Source of the DNA: VAZQ01 sp963817135 | Lineage (GTDB): Bacteria; Pseudomonadota; Alphaproteobacteria; Rhizobiales; Xanthobacteraceae | Assembly: GCA_963817135.1 (NCBI GenBank) | Contig: CAWFNG010000007.1 | Span: forward strand, 1-64,000 | Direction of reading: 5' to 3' | Length of the DNA stretch: 64,000 nucleotides | Shown: positions 17,205 to 25,426 of the stretch, piece after piece | Numbering within the stretch: the first letter of the stretch is position 1 | Layout: every line of letters starts with the position of its first letter | Translations under genes and position numbers: made by a program | The notes under the pieces: model-generated | The model's database searches: none | Seen by the model: only the letters and a program-made list of their open reading frames with translations | What the model was told of the DNA's origin: nothing

Positions 17205-18220
17205 GACCAGGTCTTTTGCACGCTTGCCAGCAACCAGATGAAGAACGGCGTGCCAATCACGGCGGTGAGAATGCCGAGCGGGATTTCGACCTGTGCCATG
17301 GTGCGCGCAAGTGTATCGATGAGCAGGAGATAGCCACCGCCGAGGATCGCCGCGGCCGGCAACAGGCGTGCAAAATCGGGGCCGACCAGGGAACGCGCGA
17401 GATGCGGCACCACAAGCCCGACCCAGCCGATAATGCCAGCCGCGGCGACGCTCGCGGAGGTTACCAGTGTGGCAGCCGCGACGATCGCGATTCGCAATGG
17501 CCCGGTCGCGACACCCAGCGCTCGCGCTTCTTCCTCCGGCAGCGACATCACGTTCATGCGCCAGCGCAAGGCAAGCAGCACGATGGCACCGATGGCGATC
17601 GGACCGAACAAAGGAACGAGGTCCGGCGCTGTAGTGGCTGAGAGGCTGCCCAGGAGCCAGAATGTCATGGCAGGGAGTTGGTTGTAGGGGTCGGCAAGAT
17701 ATTTCACCAACCCAACGCCGGCGCCGAACAGCGATCCGACGACGACGCCGGTCAGCACCAGGACAAGGATCGGGTCGCGCGACCGTACCGCCGAGCCGAT
17801 AGCATAGACTGCAGCGACTGCGATCAGACCGCCGACGAAGGCCACGGCTTGAATAGCCAAGACGCCGAGTGAAAGATAAATGCCGACCACGGCTCCAAGC
17901 GCAGCCCCCGAGGACGCGCCGAGAATATCGGGCGATACCAGCGGGTTACGGAACAGCCCTTGAAATGCGGTGCCGGCAAGCGCGAGCGCGGCCCCGACCA
18001 ATACAGCAGCGAGAACGCGCGGCCCGCGTACCTGCAGGATGACGCTTTCGACGGCGGGAGACAGGTCGGTGCGATGGCCAAGCGCCTTCGACGCCAGCAC
18101 GTTGAAAAGGTCGCCAAGCCCGACCGGATAGCGCCCGACTGTGAATGCGGCCAGCAAGCCGCCGATCAGAACGCCGACCGCGATCGCGAAGCCGGACACT
18201 GCGGAGCGGCGACTGCTCAT
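17201..18220 (-). CDS. FecCD-type ABC permease, probably molybdate/tungstate
   Basis: 339 residues with about ten membrane helices. Family blocks: RGPRVLAAVLVGAALALAGT, FQGLFRNPLVSPDILGASSG, GAALGAVVGIY, GIIGWVGLVVPHLARSLVGP and LPAAAILGGGYLLLIDTLAR. The inner-membrane channel of a type II importer. The sequence itself cannot tell siderophore, vitamin B12 and molybdate importers apart. The adjoining Mop and ModA genes favour a MolB-like role, as known for the Haemophilus MolBCA system. Confidence 0.87.
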   Translation of the reverse strand: MSSRRSAVSGFAIAVGVLIGGLLAAFTVGRYPVGLGDLFNVLASKALGHRTDLSPAVESVILQVRGPRVLAAVLVGAALALAGTAFQGLFRNPLVSPDILGASSGAALGAVVGIYLSLGVLAIQAVAFVGGLIAVAAVYAIGSAVRSRDPILVLVLTGVVVGSLFGAGVGLVKYLADPYNQLPAMTFWLLGSLSATTAPDLVPLFGPIAIGAIVLLALRWRMNVMSLPEEEARALGVATGPLRIAIVAAATLVTSASVAAAGIIGWVGLVVPHLARSLVGPDFARLLPAAAILGGGYLLLIDTLARTMAQVEIPLGILTAVIGTPFFIWLLASVQKTWS

Positions 18221-18233
18221 CCGGCGATGATCA

Positions 18234-19259
18234 TCAATCCCGCCCCTCCAGTACCTGGTCGATCTGTGCGTCGGTTGGAGTCACATGATAGAAGCGCGCA
18301 TAGAAGTCGCGCGTGAGCCCGCGCAGATCCTCGGGGAAGCGTTCCGGATAAAGGATCTTGGCGAGCCACCACAGCCCAATCAAGCGGTTGATACTGGGCG
18401 GGAAATCCACCCAGCCAAATGGCATTTTCGGCGACAGATGCACCTGGTTGTCACGCACGGCCTTGACCGACGCCCACGACGGATCACTGCGTACGGCATT
18501 GGAAAATTCCAGGTCGATGGTGACGATCACATCCGGATTCCACAGCAGCACCTGCTCGATCGAAACATTGGCGAGCCCACCAGGCGCGCCGCCCGCGACG
18601 TTGCGGCCGATCAGCTCGATCGTCTCGACGTTGATCGAGCCGCCGAGGCCGGTCACCAGTCCGCGCGGTCCGCGCGCATAGTAGACGCGCGGGCGTTGCT
18701 CGGCGGTCACGTTTGCAATGCGCCCGGTGATCGCCGTCAAGGTACGGCGCGTATAGTCGGCCAAGTCTTCGGCCGCAGCCTGCCGACCGATCAGCTGACC
18801 AAGCTTTTGATAGGCCAAGGTGAGCGCATCGAAGCGTCCGTCAAGCAGCGCGTAGGGAATGCCAGTTTGATCCTGCACACGTGCGGCGAGCGATACGGAC
18901 GTCTCATTGGTGGAACCGACATCGACAATAAGGTCGGGCTTGAGCGCCAGCACCGTTTCAAGATTAGCCGTATTGCCGCGCCCGGTGATGCGCCCAACTT
19001 CCGGCCGGGTGCAAATGTCCGGTAGCATATAAGCACACTCTTGCGGACGGTTGGCCCGCGGCCAGCCGAGCAGCAGATCGGGTGCAAGCGTATAGAGCAT
19101 GATCGCGGCTGGCGGGCCGGCGGGAAATACGCGCTCGACGCGCGAAGGCACCGGTACAGACCGTCCGGCGCTGTCCGTGACGGTTGCAGCGCGCGCTCGA
19201 TCCGGCACCAGCAGAACTGCTGCCAGACTGCCAAGGAGCGCGCGCCGGCCGAGCGACAT
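18234..19259 (-). CDS. FecB/MolA-like periplasmic substrate-binding protein
   Basis: 341 residues from the ATG at 19259, which overlaps the stop of the Mop gene by one base (TGATG), suggesting coupled translation. Signal peptide MSLGRRALLGSLAAVLLVPD, ending near ARA-ATV. Two lobes joined by a long helix are expected. Blocks: VPSRVERVFPAGPPAAIMLY, LETVLALKPDLIVDVGSTN, VSIEQVLLWNPDVIV and WVDFPPSINRLIGLWWLAKI. The protein delivers substrate to the adjoining permease. Molybdate or tungstate is my preferred substrate from context; a metal chelate remains possible. Confidence 0.82.
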   Translation of the reverse strand: MSLGRRALLGSLAAVLLVPDRARAATVTDSAGRSVPVPSRVERVFPAGPPAAIMLYTLAPDLLLGWPRANRPQECAYMLPDICTRPEVGRITGRGNTANLETVLALKPDLIVDVGSTNETSVSLAARVQDQTGIPYALLDGRFDALTLAYQKLGQLIGRQAAAEDLADYTRRTLTAITGRIANVTAEQRPRVYYARGPRGLVTGLGGSINVETIELIGRNVAGGAPGGLANVSIEQVLLWNPDVIVTIDLEFSNAVRSDPSWASVKAVRDNQVHLSPKMPFGWVDFPPSINRLIGLWWLAKILYPERFPEDLRGLTRDFYARFYHVTPTDAQIDQVLEGRD

Positions 19260-19465
19260 CACTTGCCGATCATCACGTCGGAAGCCTTGATGACCGCCCA
19301 CGCATCATCACCCACCTGGAGATTAAGATCGGCAACGGCCTCGTTGGTAATCGAGGACGTAACGATGACACCACCGCCAATATCGATGCGAACATGGGAC
19401 GTCGTGGCGCCCTTCACCACATCGATAATCTTTCCCTTGAGCTGATTACGCGCGCTGAGTTTCAT
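19259..19465 (-). CDS. mop: Mop-like molybdate-binding (TOBE domain) protein
   Basis: 68 residues forming a single TOBE/Mop domain: MKLSARNQLKGKIIDVVKGA, then SHVRIDIGGG, VTSSITNEAVADLNLQVGD and AWAVIKASDVMIGK. SARNQLKG and TSSITNEAVADL are characteristic of molybdate-binding Mop proteins, which assemble into oligomers that store or buffer molybdate in the cytoplasm. This is the clearest molybdenum marker in the operon. Confidence 0.85.
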   Translation of the reverse strand: MKLSARNQLKGKIIDVVKGATTSHVRIDIGGGVIVTSSITNEAVADLNLQVGDDAWAVIKASDVMIGK

Positions 19466-19529
19466 AAGAACCTTCCTTTACAAAGAAAAGCCGGCCGACC
19501 CGCTGCGACGGAGCGGCGGTACGGTATTG

Positions 19530-20030
19530 TCACTCCGGATCTCCAACTTGGTCATCTCCGAGCTGGCGAGGCGCGAGCGGCGCGAAGGCGCAACGGTCAG
19601 GCTTAAGATCGAGGAGCGGCGTGCCGTCCAGGCAGTCAAGACCACGCACGAAAACGTTCGCACCATCAACGCTTAGCAGCTTCACAATTTGTGTTCCGAT
19701 CGGATTCGGGCGCGCGGGCGTGCGAAGCGAAAATGTGCCACGGGCGATGCCGTCGTTGCGCGGGCTCTGACGAACCAAGTCGCGACGCAACTCGTGAAGC
19801 CAGTAAAGCACCTCCAAGCGCTCGTACTCCGTGACTCCGTCAAGGGCCGCAACCCACGGCTCGAAAACTTGAATCCGGCAGGTGGGACCGTCTTGCCTAC
19901 CCTGGCGCGGACAAGTCAGCCGATCGGTCCAGGGCGTATGAATACGACCGATGAACACAATCGCGGCGTCGGTCGGTAGAGCGATCTCCACGATCGACTC
20001 TCCCGCGCGTATCTCATTCAACCTAACCAT
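19530..20030 (-). CDS. trmO: TrmO-family tRNA (t6A37) N6-methyltransferase
   Basis: 166 residues. The beta-barrel SAM-binding family is recognised by FIGRIHTPWTDRLTCPRQGR near the start, GVTEYERLEVLYWLHELRRD and the hallmark RTPARPNPIGTQIVKLL. The known E. coli enzyme methylates threonylcarbamoyladenosine 37 in some tRNAs. It lies between modA (68 bases) and mop (64 bases) on the same strand. TrmO-like proteins are often found in molybdenum-related loci in alphaproteobacteria as I recall, so a different role cannot be excluded. Confidence 0.8.
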   Translation of the reverse strand: MVRLNEIRAGESIVEIALPTDAAIVFIGRIHTPWTDRLTCPRQGRQDGPTCRIQVFEPWVAALDGVTEYERLEVLYWLHELRRDLVRQSPRNDGIARGTFSLRTPARPNPIGTQIVKLLSVDGANVFVRGLDCLDGTPLLDLKPDRCAFAPLAPRQLGDDQVGDPE

Positions 20031-20098
20031 CGCTTCGGCTCACTTTTCGACCGACCATAACGTTTGAGGCTTTCACCACGGTATCAAGTCATAGCCGA

Positions 20099-20887
20099 TC
20101 AGGAACCTGGCGGGACAAGAAAGATGAAGCCGTACTGCTCGAGTACCGCCTTGGCAGCCGCTGAGCGCAGGTACGACAGGTAGGTGACCGCTTCGGGTTT
20201 TGCTGTCACGGTTGCAGCAACGGGATATACGATTGCTGGATGAGAGTCCGCGGGAAACGTGCCAATGATCTTGACGCCGGGCTCGACCTTGGCGTCGGTT
20301 GCGTAGACGATGCCAAGAGGCGCTTCTCCACGCGCAACCAAGGTAAGCGCAACGCGCACATTTTCGGTCATCGCGAATTTCGCAGCGGCGGCGTCCCATG
20401 ACCCAAGCTTCTCCAGCGCCGCCTTCGCATATATCCCGACCGGCACCGCCCGCACATCGCCGGTCACGATGCGCCCGTCGCCCGCAAGCCGCGCGAGATC
20501 AAAGCCTGGTCCGATCGTAACATTGTCGAGCTTGGAATCCTTCGGCGCGATCAAGACCAGCCGGTTACCCAATAGATTGACACGCGTCTCATCCTTGATG
20601 ACCTTCTTCTCTGAACCGTAATCCATCCAATCGAGGTCGGCGGAGACGAACACGTCTGCCGGCGCACCCTGTTCAATCTGTTTCATCAAGGCCGAACTCG
20701 CCGCATAGCTCACAATCACCTTAATACCAGTGCTTTTCGTGAATGCAGCATTGATATCGTCGAGCGCATTTTTCATCGATGCAGCGGCGAAGACAGTCAC
20801 TGTCTTGTCCTGCGCAAATACTGATGGCGGGCTCACGGTTGCAAACAGTGCTGCAAAGCAGGCAATGAAGCGGGCCATTAGATACAT
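20099..20887 (-). CDS. modA: Molybdate ABC transporter substrate-binding protein ModA
   Basis: 262 residues from the ATG at 20887, which has ACGGAG six bases upstream; an ATG eight codons earlier is less likely. Signal peptide to about VFA-QDK. Mature motifs: VTVFAAASMKNALDDINAAF, YAASSALMKQIEQGAPADVF, VSADLDWMDY and GEAPLGIVYATDAKV. These are the standard oxyanion-binding blocks of ModA. No modB or modC gene is nearby. The only permease and ATPase in the operon are FecCD/FecE-like. It heads the operon modA-trmO-mop-receptor-permease-ATPase. Confidence 0.88.
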   Translation of the reverse strand: MYLMARFIACFAALFATVSPPSVFAQDKTVTVFAAASMKNALDDINAAFTKSTGIKVIVSYAASSALMKQIEQGAPADVFVSADLDWMDYGSEKKVIKDETRVNLLGNRLVLIAPKDSKLDNVTIGPGFDLARLAGDGRIVTGDVRAVPVGIYAKAALEKLGSWDAAAAKFAMTENVRVALTLVARGEAPLGIVYATDAKVEPGVKIIGTFPADSHPAIVYPVAATVTAKPEAVTYLSYLRSAAAKAVLEQYGFIFLVPPGS

Positions 20888-21249
20888 GTGGCACTCCGTA
20901 ATAGCTGTCATGCACGCACGATTGCGCGCAGAGACATATGAAGTTTTGTGGGAACGACCGATCCGGAAGTGCCATTCCGAACGGGCGAGGCGCGCTTACG
21001 GCGCGTCACGGGTCGCGTAACACACTAAACGCTGTAGACCGGCGAGGCAATGCCGGGAAAATGCCGGGAAACTGGCTTGCGGGCCTTGCGCCTTATGCTG
21101 CCGTGTGCGCCCTCCGGCGAAATCAAGATTGAAGGAGAACATTTCCCATCGCAGCTCTGGCAATGTCGGGCTCAGGGGTTGTCAGCGGCGGTGATCAGTG
21201 CGCTCGCGTCAGCTCTGCTTTTGTCTTGATAGCGAAAGAGACAGTTCTT
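20888..21249. other. Spacer upstream of modA
   Basis: No gene-like frame. It should hold the modA promoter and the end of the upstream dehydrogenase transcript. A short direct repeat, AATGCCGGGAAAATGCCGGG, lies near 21050-21069. I saw no clear ModE operator or Moco riboswitch. Confidence 0.4.
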
Positions 21250-23637
21250 CTATTCGGCCGCTTGCGGGAGCGCGCGATGGCGGATGAGACTCCAGATTCG
21301 ATTTGGCGTCGCCGGCATGTCGATGTGGCTGACGCCATAATGCGAGAGCGCATCCACCACCGCGTTGGTGACCGCCGCAGGTGAGCCGATTGTTCCGACC
21401 TCGCCGCATCCCTTTACACCCATCGGCGTGTGCGCGCTCGGTGCGCTGTGCGTTGACACCGTCATGCTCGGCAAGTTGTCGGCCCTCGGCATGCAATAAT
21501 CCATAAACGAGCCCGACAAGAGCTGGCCGGAGGCCGACTCGTACACGCAGTTCTCGCACAACGCCTGGCCTATTCCTTGAGCGATTCCGCCGTGCAACTG
21601 GCCCTCGACGATCATGGGATTGATAACGGTGCCGACGTCATCGACGGCCGTGTAGTTGACGAGCTTCACGGTGCAGGTATCGGGATCGATTTCCACTTCG
21701 GCGACGTGGGCGCCGCCCGGAAAGCTGAAGTTGACCGGGTCGTAATAGGCCTGTTCCTCCAGACCTGGCTCGAGCGTCTCAAGCGGATAGTCGTGTGGCA
21801 CGTAGGCAGCGAGCGCGATGTCCGCGAAAGTCTTTCTGCGATCGGTGCCGATTACCGAGAACGTTCCGCGCTCGAATGCGATGTCCTGCTCGCTTGCCTC
21901 GAGCAGATGGGCGGCGATCTTCTTGCCCTTTGCAATGACTTTATCCGAGGCCTTCGCCAGCGCCGGCCCGCCGACGACGAGCGAGCGCGACCCATAGGTG
22001 CCCATGCCGAATTGCACCTTGTCGGTGTCCCCGAACACGATGTCGATGTTCTCGAACGGCACGCCAAGCTTTTCGCCGACGATCTGGGCGAAGGTCGTTT
22101 CGTGACCCTGGCCGTGATTGTGCGTTCCGATCAGCACGGTCACATGGCCGGTCGGATGGACGCGAACGGTCGCGCTTTCGTAGAGCCCGCCGCGCGCCCC
22201 GAGTTGGCCGGCAATGCGGGAGGGGGCAAGCCCGCAGGCTTCCACATAGGTGCTGATGCCGATGCCACGCAGCTTGCCTTGCCGCGCTGATTTCGCCTTG
22301 CGCGCGGCGAAGCCTGCCCAGTCCGCGACGTCCATAGCCTTCGCGAGGCATCCTTTCGGGTCGCCGCTGTCGTACTGCATCATCACCGGCGTCTGGTAGG
22401 GATAAGCTTCCTTCGGGATCATGTTGCGGCGGCGGATCTCGATCCGGTCGATGCCCATCTGTGTCGCTGCAATATCGACCAGCCGCTCGAGCACGAAAGT
22501 CGCCTCCGGCCGTCCAGCGCCGCGATAAGCGTCGACCGGCACGGTGTTGGTGAAAACCACCTTCACCTCGCAGTGGATCGCGGGCGTGGTGTAGACGCCG
22601 GCAAGCAGCGGGCCATAGAGGTTGGTCGGGATGTTCGGCCCGAACGTCGAGATGTAGCCGCCGAGATTGGCGACGGTCTTGACCCTCAGGCCGAGAAACT
22701 TGCCGTCGGCGTCGAGCGCAAGCTCAGCCTCGGTGACGTGATCGCGGCCGTGAGCGTCCGATATGAATCCTTCGCAGCGCTCGCACACCCACTTGATTGG
22801 CCGCCCGACCTTGCGGCAAGCCCATGTCACCACGGCCTCCTCGGCGTAGTGGAACTGCTTCACGCCGAATCCGCCGCCGACATCGGGTGCGACGACCCGC
22901 AGCTTTTGCTGGGGGATATTGAGCACGAAAAGACCCATGAGCAGCCGCACCACGTGCGGAAACTGGCTCGTCGACCACAGCGTGTAGCGACCGGTTTCGG
23001 GATGGAATTCCGCAATCGCCGCGCGCGGCTCCATCGGGTTGCCGACAAGGCGGTTGTTCACGAGATTGATACGAGCAATATGGGCGGCCTTGTTGAAGGC
23101 AGACTCGGTGGCGGCCTTGTCGCCGAGGTCCCAGTTGCAGCAGAGATTGTTGGGCACATCGTCGTACACGAGCGCGGCGTCCGGCTTGAGCGCATGCGCC
23201 AGGTCGACGACGGCACGCAGCACGTCGTAATCCGCCACCAGCGCGTCGGCCGCGTTGCGTGCCTGGGGCAGGCTTTCGGCGACCACGAAGCCGACGGCAT
23301 CCCCGACGTAGCGCACCTTGTCCTGCGCCAACGCCGGATGCGGCGGCTCCTTCATCGGCTGCCCGTCCTTGCCCTTGATGCCCCAGCCGCAGGGCAGTCC
23401 GTTGATCCCGTCAGCCTTGAGATCGGCACCGGTGAAAACGGCGAGGACTCCGGGCATGGCGAGCGCGGCGCCCGGATCGATAGACTTGATCCTCGCATGC
23501 GCGTGCGGTGAGCGCACGAAAACGCCGAAGACCATCCCGGGCCGCTCAATATCGGCGACGTAATTGCCGCGCCCGGTCAGGAAGCGAAGATCCTCCTTGC
23601 GGCGCGGGGCAGCGCCAATTCCGATCACTTCGGACAT
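21250..23637 (-). CDS. Xanthine dehydrogenase/CoxL-family molybdopterin-binding large subunit
   Basis: 795 residues, the usual length for the large subunit of molybdenum hydroxylases. Opens IGAAPRRKEDLRFLTGRGNY. Blocks: GPNIPTNLYGPLLAG, VPVDAYRGAGRPEATFVLER, GTHNHGQGHETTFAQIVGEK, FGMGTYGSRSLVVGGPA and GVKGCGEVGTIGSPAAVTNA with the catalytic Glu. The loop reads AYRGAGR, the form II motif, not the AYxCSFR of true CO dehydrogenase. Aldehydes, N-heterocycles or related compounds are therefore more likely substrates. The FAD and iron-sulfur subunits it needs are not in the window. It lies upstream of modA on the same strand, and its molybdenum cofactor fits that context. Confidence 0.88.
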   Translation of the reverse strand: MSEVIGIGAAPRRKEDLRFLTGRGNYVADIERPGMVFGVFVRSPHAHARIKSIDPGAALAMPGVLAVFTGADLKADGINGLPCGWGIKGKDGQPMKEPPHPALAQDKVRYVGDAVGFVVAESLPQARNAADALVADYDVLRAVVDLAHALKPDAALVYDDVPNNLCCNWDLGDKAATESAFNKAAHIARINLVNNRLVGNPMEPRAAIAEFHPETGRYTLWSTSQFPHVVRLLMGLFVLNIPQQKLRVVAPDVGGGFGVKQFHYAEEAVVTWACRKVGRPIKWVCERCEGFISDAHGRDHVTEAELALDADGKFLGLRVKTVANLGGYISTFGPNIPTNLYGPLLAGVYTTPAIHCEVKVVFTNTVPVDAYRGAGRPEATFVLERLVDIAATQMGIDRIEIRRRNMIPKEAYPYQTPVMMQYDSGDPKGCLAKAMDVADWAGFAARKAKSARQGKLRGIGISTYVEACGLAPSRIAGQLGARGGLYESATVRVHPTGHVTVLIGTHNHGQGHETTFAQIVGEKLGVPFENIDIVFGDTDKVQFGMGTYGSRSLVVGGPALAKASDKVIAKGKKIAAHLLEASEQDIAFERGTFSVIGTDRRKTFADIALAAYVPHDYPLETLEPGLEEQAYYDPVNFSFPGGAHVAEVEIDPDTCTVKLVNYTAVDDVGTVINPMIVEGQLHGGIAQGIGQALCENCVYESASGQLLSGSFMDYCMPRADNLPSMTVSTHSAPSAHTPMGVKGCGEVGTIGSPAAVTNAVVDALSHYGVSHIDMPATPNRIWSLIRHRALPQAAE

Positions 23638-23699
23638 GGCTCATCTCCAGACGATGCAGCGTGCGTGGCTGCAGTGTGCCGGTAAGCACGGAAACCTCG

Positions 23700-23930
23700 A
23701 TGATCGACAAACTCCCCGCCATCAATTTCGTCAAGCATTACCTTGACGAAGTAAGCCTGGTCCTCGATGACCTGAAGCACCAGCAGCGGCTAGGTGATTG
23801 TTTCAAGCACGCAGTCGCGATGCACATTTTCATGGCTCGACTGCGCCAACATTTGTGCAGCGAAGGCGCTTATTTCGGCCTCACCATCCCGCCGACTCTG
23901 CTGTCCAGGGCCGATGAGGTGATCAAGTAA
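23700..23930 (+). CDS. Small hypothetical protein
   Basis: 76 residues starting MIDKLPAINFVKHYLDEVSL. Mostly helical by composition (DDLKHQQRLGDCFKHAVAMH, MARLRQHL) with no signal or membrane helix. The ribosome binding site is weak (ACGGAAA). The family is not recognised. It is divergent from the dehydrogenase gene and convergent with rnhA. Confidence 0.5.
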   Translation: MIDKLPAINFVKHYLDEVSLVLDDLKHQQRLGDCFKHAVAMHIFMARLRQHLCSEGAYFGLTIPPTLLSRADEVIK

Positions 23931-23939
23931 TCGTTCCAC

Positions 23940-24464
23940 CTAATCGTCAGCGCGCTGCTGCGATCGGCTGGTGAACAGCTTGTCCGCTTCCGGCCGCGGC
24001 TTTGCCAGTGCGCCCAGAGCGCCGGAGCGCACCGCGGCAATGGCCTCGCGCGCCAGCGCATCGGCGCGCTCGTTGAGCGCATGGCCGGCATGGCCGCGCA
24101 GCCAATGCCAGCGCACCTGATGCTGCCGGCATAATGCGTCGAGGCGCTGCCAGAGATCGGCGTTCTTCACCGGCTTCTTCTCGGCGGTGCGCCAGCCGTT
24201 GCGCTTCCACTGGGAAATCCAGCTCATGATGCCGTTGCGCAAATACTGGCTGTCGGTGTGGATATCGACAAGACACGGCCGCTTGAGCGCTTCCAGCGCG
24301 GCAATCGCCGCCATCAGCTCCATGCGGTTGTTGGTGGTGTGCGGATCGCCGCCTTTCAATTCCTTGACATTCTTGCCGAAACTAAGGATCGCGCCCCACC
24401 CGCCCGGTCCGGGATTGCCCGAGCAGGCACCGTCGGTGTGGATGACGACATGCGGCTCGCTCAC
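23940..24464 (-). CDS. rnhA: Ribonuclease HI
   Basis: 174 residues. Hydrolyses the RNA strand of RNA-DNA hybrids. The four catalytic acidic positions are visible: Asp in HTDGACSGNPGPGGWG, Glu in NNRMELMAAIAAL, Asp in IHTDSQYLRNGI and Asp in NERADALAREA. KRNGWRTAEKKPVKNADLW is the basic substrate-handling region, and HWLRGHAGHALNERAD is typical. About 25 extra residues follow the core domain. It overlaps thrB by four bases (ATGA), an order common in rhizobial genomes. Confidence 0.95.
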   Translation of the reverse strand: MSEPHVVIHTDGACSGNPGPGGWGAILSFGKNVKELKGGDPHTTNNRMELMAAIAALEALKRPCLVDIHTDSQYLRNGIMSWISQWKRNGWRTAEKKPVKNADLWQRLDALCRQHQVRWHWLRGHAGHALNERADALAREAIAAVRSGALGALAKPRPEADKLFTSRSQQRADD

Positions 24465-25426
24465 GCGGCTATCCCGTAATCGCGTGCGCTGTGCACGGTC
24501 TGGTGAAACCGAAGCTTGCCGTAATATTCCAGAGGATCTTTGCGCCGCACCAGGGCGTCGGACGGCACGTCGAACCAGTCGACCAGCCGGGTGAGAAGAA
24601 ATCGCATGGCAGCGCCGCGGGCGAGCAAGGGCAAAGCGTCGCGCTCCTCCCCTGACAGCGGGCGCACCCGCGCATAGCCTTGCAGCAGGCTTCTGCCTTT
24701 GGTGACATTATAGGAATTGTCGCTCTCGAAACACCAAGCATTGAGGCAGATGGCGATATCATAGGCGAGCGCATCGATGCAGGCGAAATAGAAGTCGATC
24801 AGTCCGGAGAGCCGGTTGCCGAGGAAGAATACGTTGTCGGGAAAGAGGTCGGCATGGATCACCCCTTTCGGCAGCTTGCGCGGCCAGTTCTGTTCAAGCG
24901 CGACGAGTTCGGCGCCCAGAAATTCCTTCAGATCGCGATGCAGTTCGTCGGCGCGGTCGCGGCAGAGCGCGTAGAGCGGCCGCCAGGCCTCCACCGAGAG
25001 CGCATTGGCACGCGTTTTATGAAAATCAAGTCCGGCAAGATGCAGTTTCGCCAGCGCCTCGCCAAGCGCTGCACAATGCGAGGGAGTGGGCCTGTGGATC
25101 CACATCCCGTCGAGAAAGGTGATCACGGCCGCCGGACGGCCGCAGATTTCGCCGAGCAGCTTGCCCTTCCTGTTCTTGACCGGTTGCGGGCAGCTGATGC
25201 CGCGGGCGTGCAGGTGCTCCATGAGCGCGAGAAAAAACGGCAGGTCCTTTGCCGCGACGCGCTTTTCGTAGAGGGTGAGGATGAAAGAGCCGCGCTTGGT
25301 GTGGACGAGAAAATTCGAGTTCTCGACGCCTTCGGCAATGCCTTTATAGGCTAAGAGCTCCCCCACATCATAGGCGGCGAGAAAAGCGGTAAGCTCTTCC
25401 GCCGTTACCGGGGTATAGACCGCCAC
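24461..25426 (-). CDS. thrB: Homoserine kinase (choline-kinase-like, ThrB type II)
   Basis: 321 residues. Phosphorylates homoserine in threonine synthesis. This is the APH/choline-kinase-fold form found in alphaproteobacteria, not the GHMP form of E. coli. Blocks: VYTPVTAEELTAFLAAYDVG, YKGIAEGVENSNFLVHT, GVIHADLFPDNVFFLGNRLS with the catalytic Asp, and LIDFYFACIDALAYDIAICL with the metal-binding Asp. It directly follows ispH and is coupled to rnhA. Confidence 0.93.
   Translation of the reverse strand: MAVYTPVTAEELTAFLAAYDVGELLAYKGIAEGVENSNFLVHTKRGSFILTLYEKRVAAKDLPFFLALMEHLHARGISCPQPVKNRKGKLLGEICGRPAAVITFLDGMWIHRPTPSHCAALGEALAKLHLAGLDFHKTRANALSVEAWRPLYALCRDRADELHRDLKEFLGAELVALEQNWPRKLPKGVIHADLFPDNVFFLGNRLSGLIDFYFACIDALAYDIAICLNAWCFESDNSYNVTKGRSLLQGYARVRPLSGEERDALPLLARGAAMRFLLTRLVDWFDVPSDALVRRKDPLEYYGKLRFHQTVHSARDYGIAA

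Noticed and set aside
21250..23637. Carbon monoxide dehydrogenase CoxL
   Set aside because: The active-site loop is AYRGAGR, not AYxCSFR, and coxM/coxS are missing.
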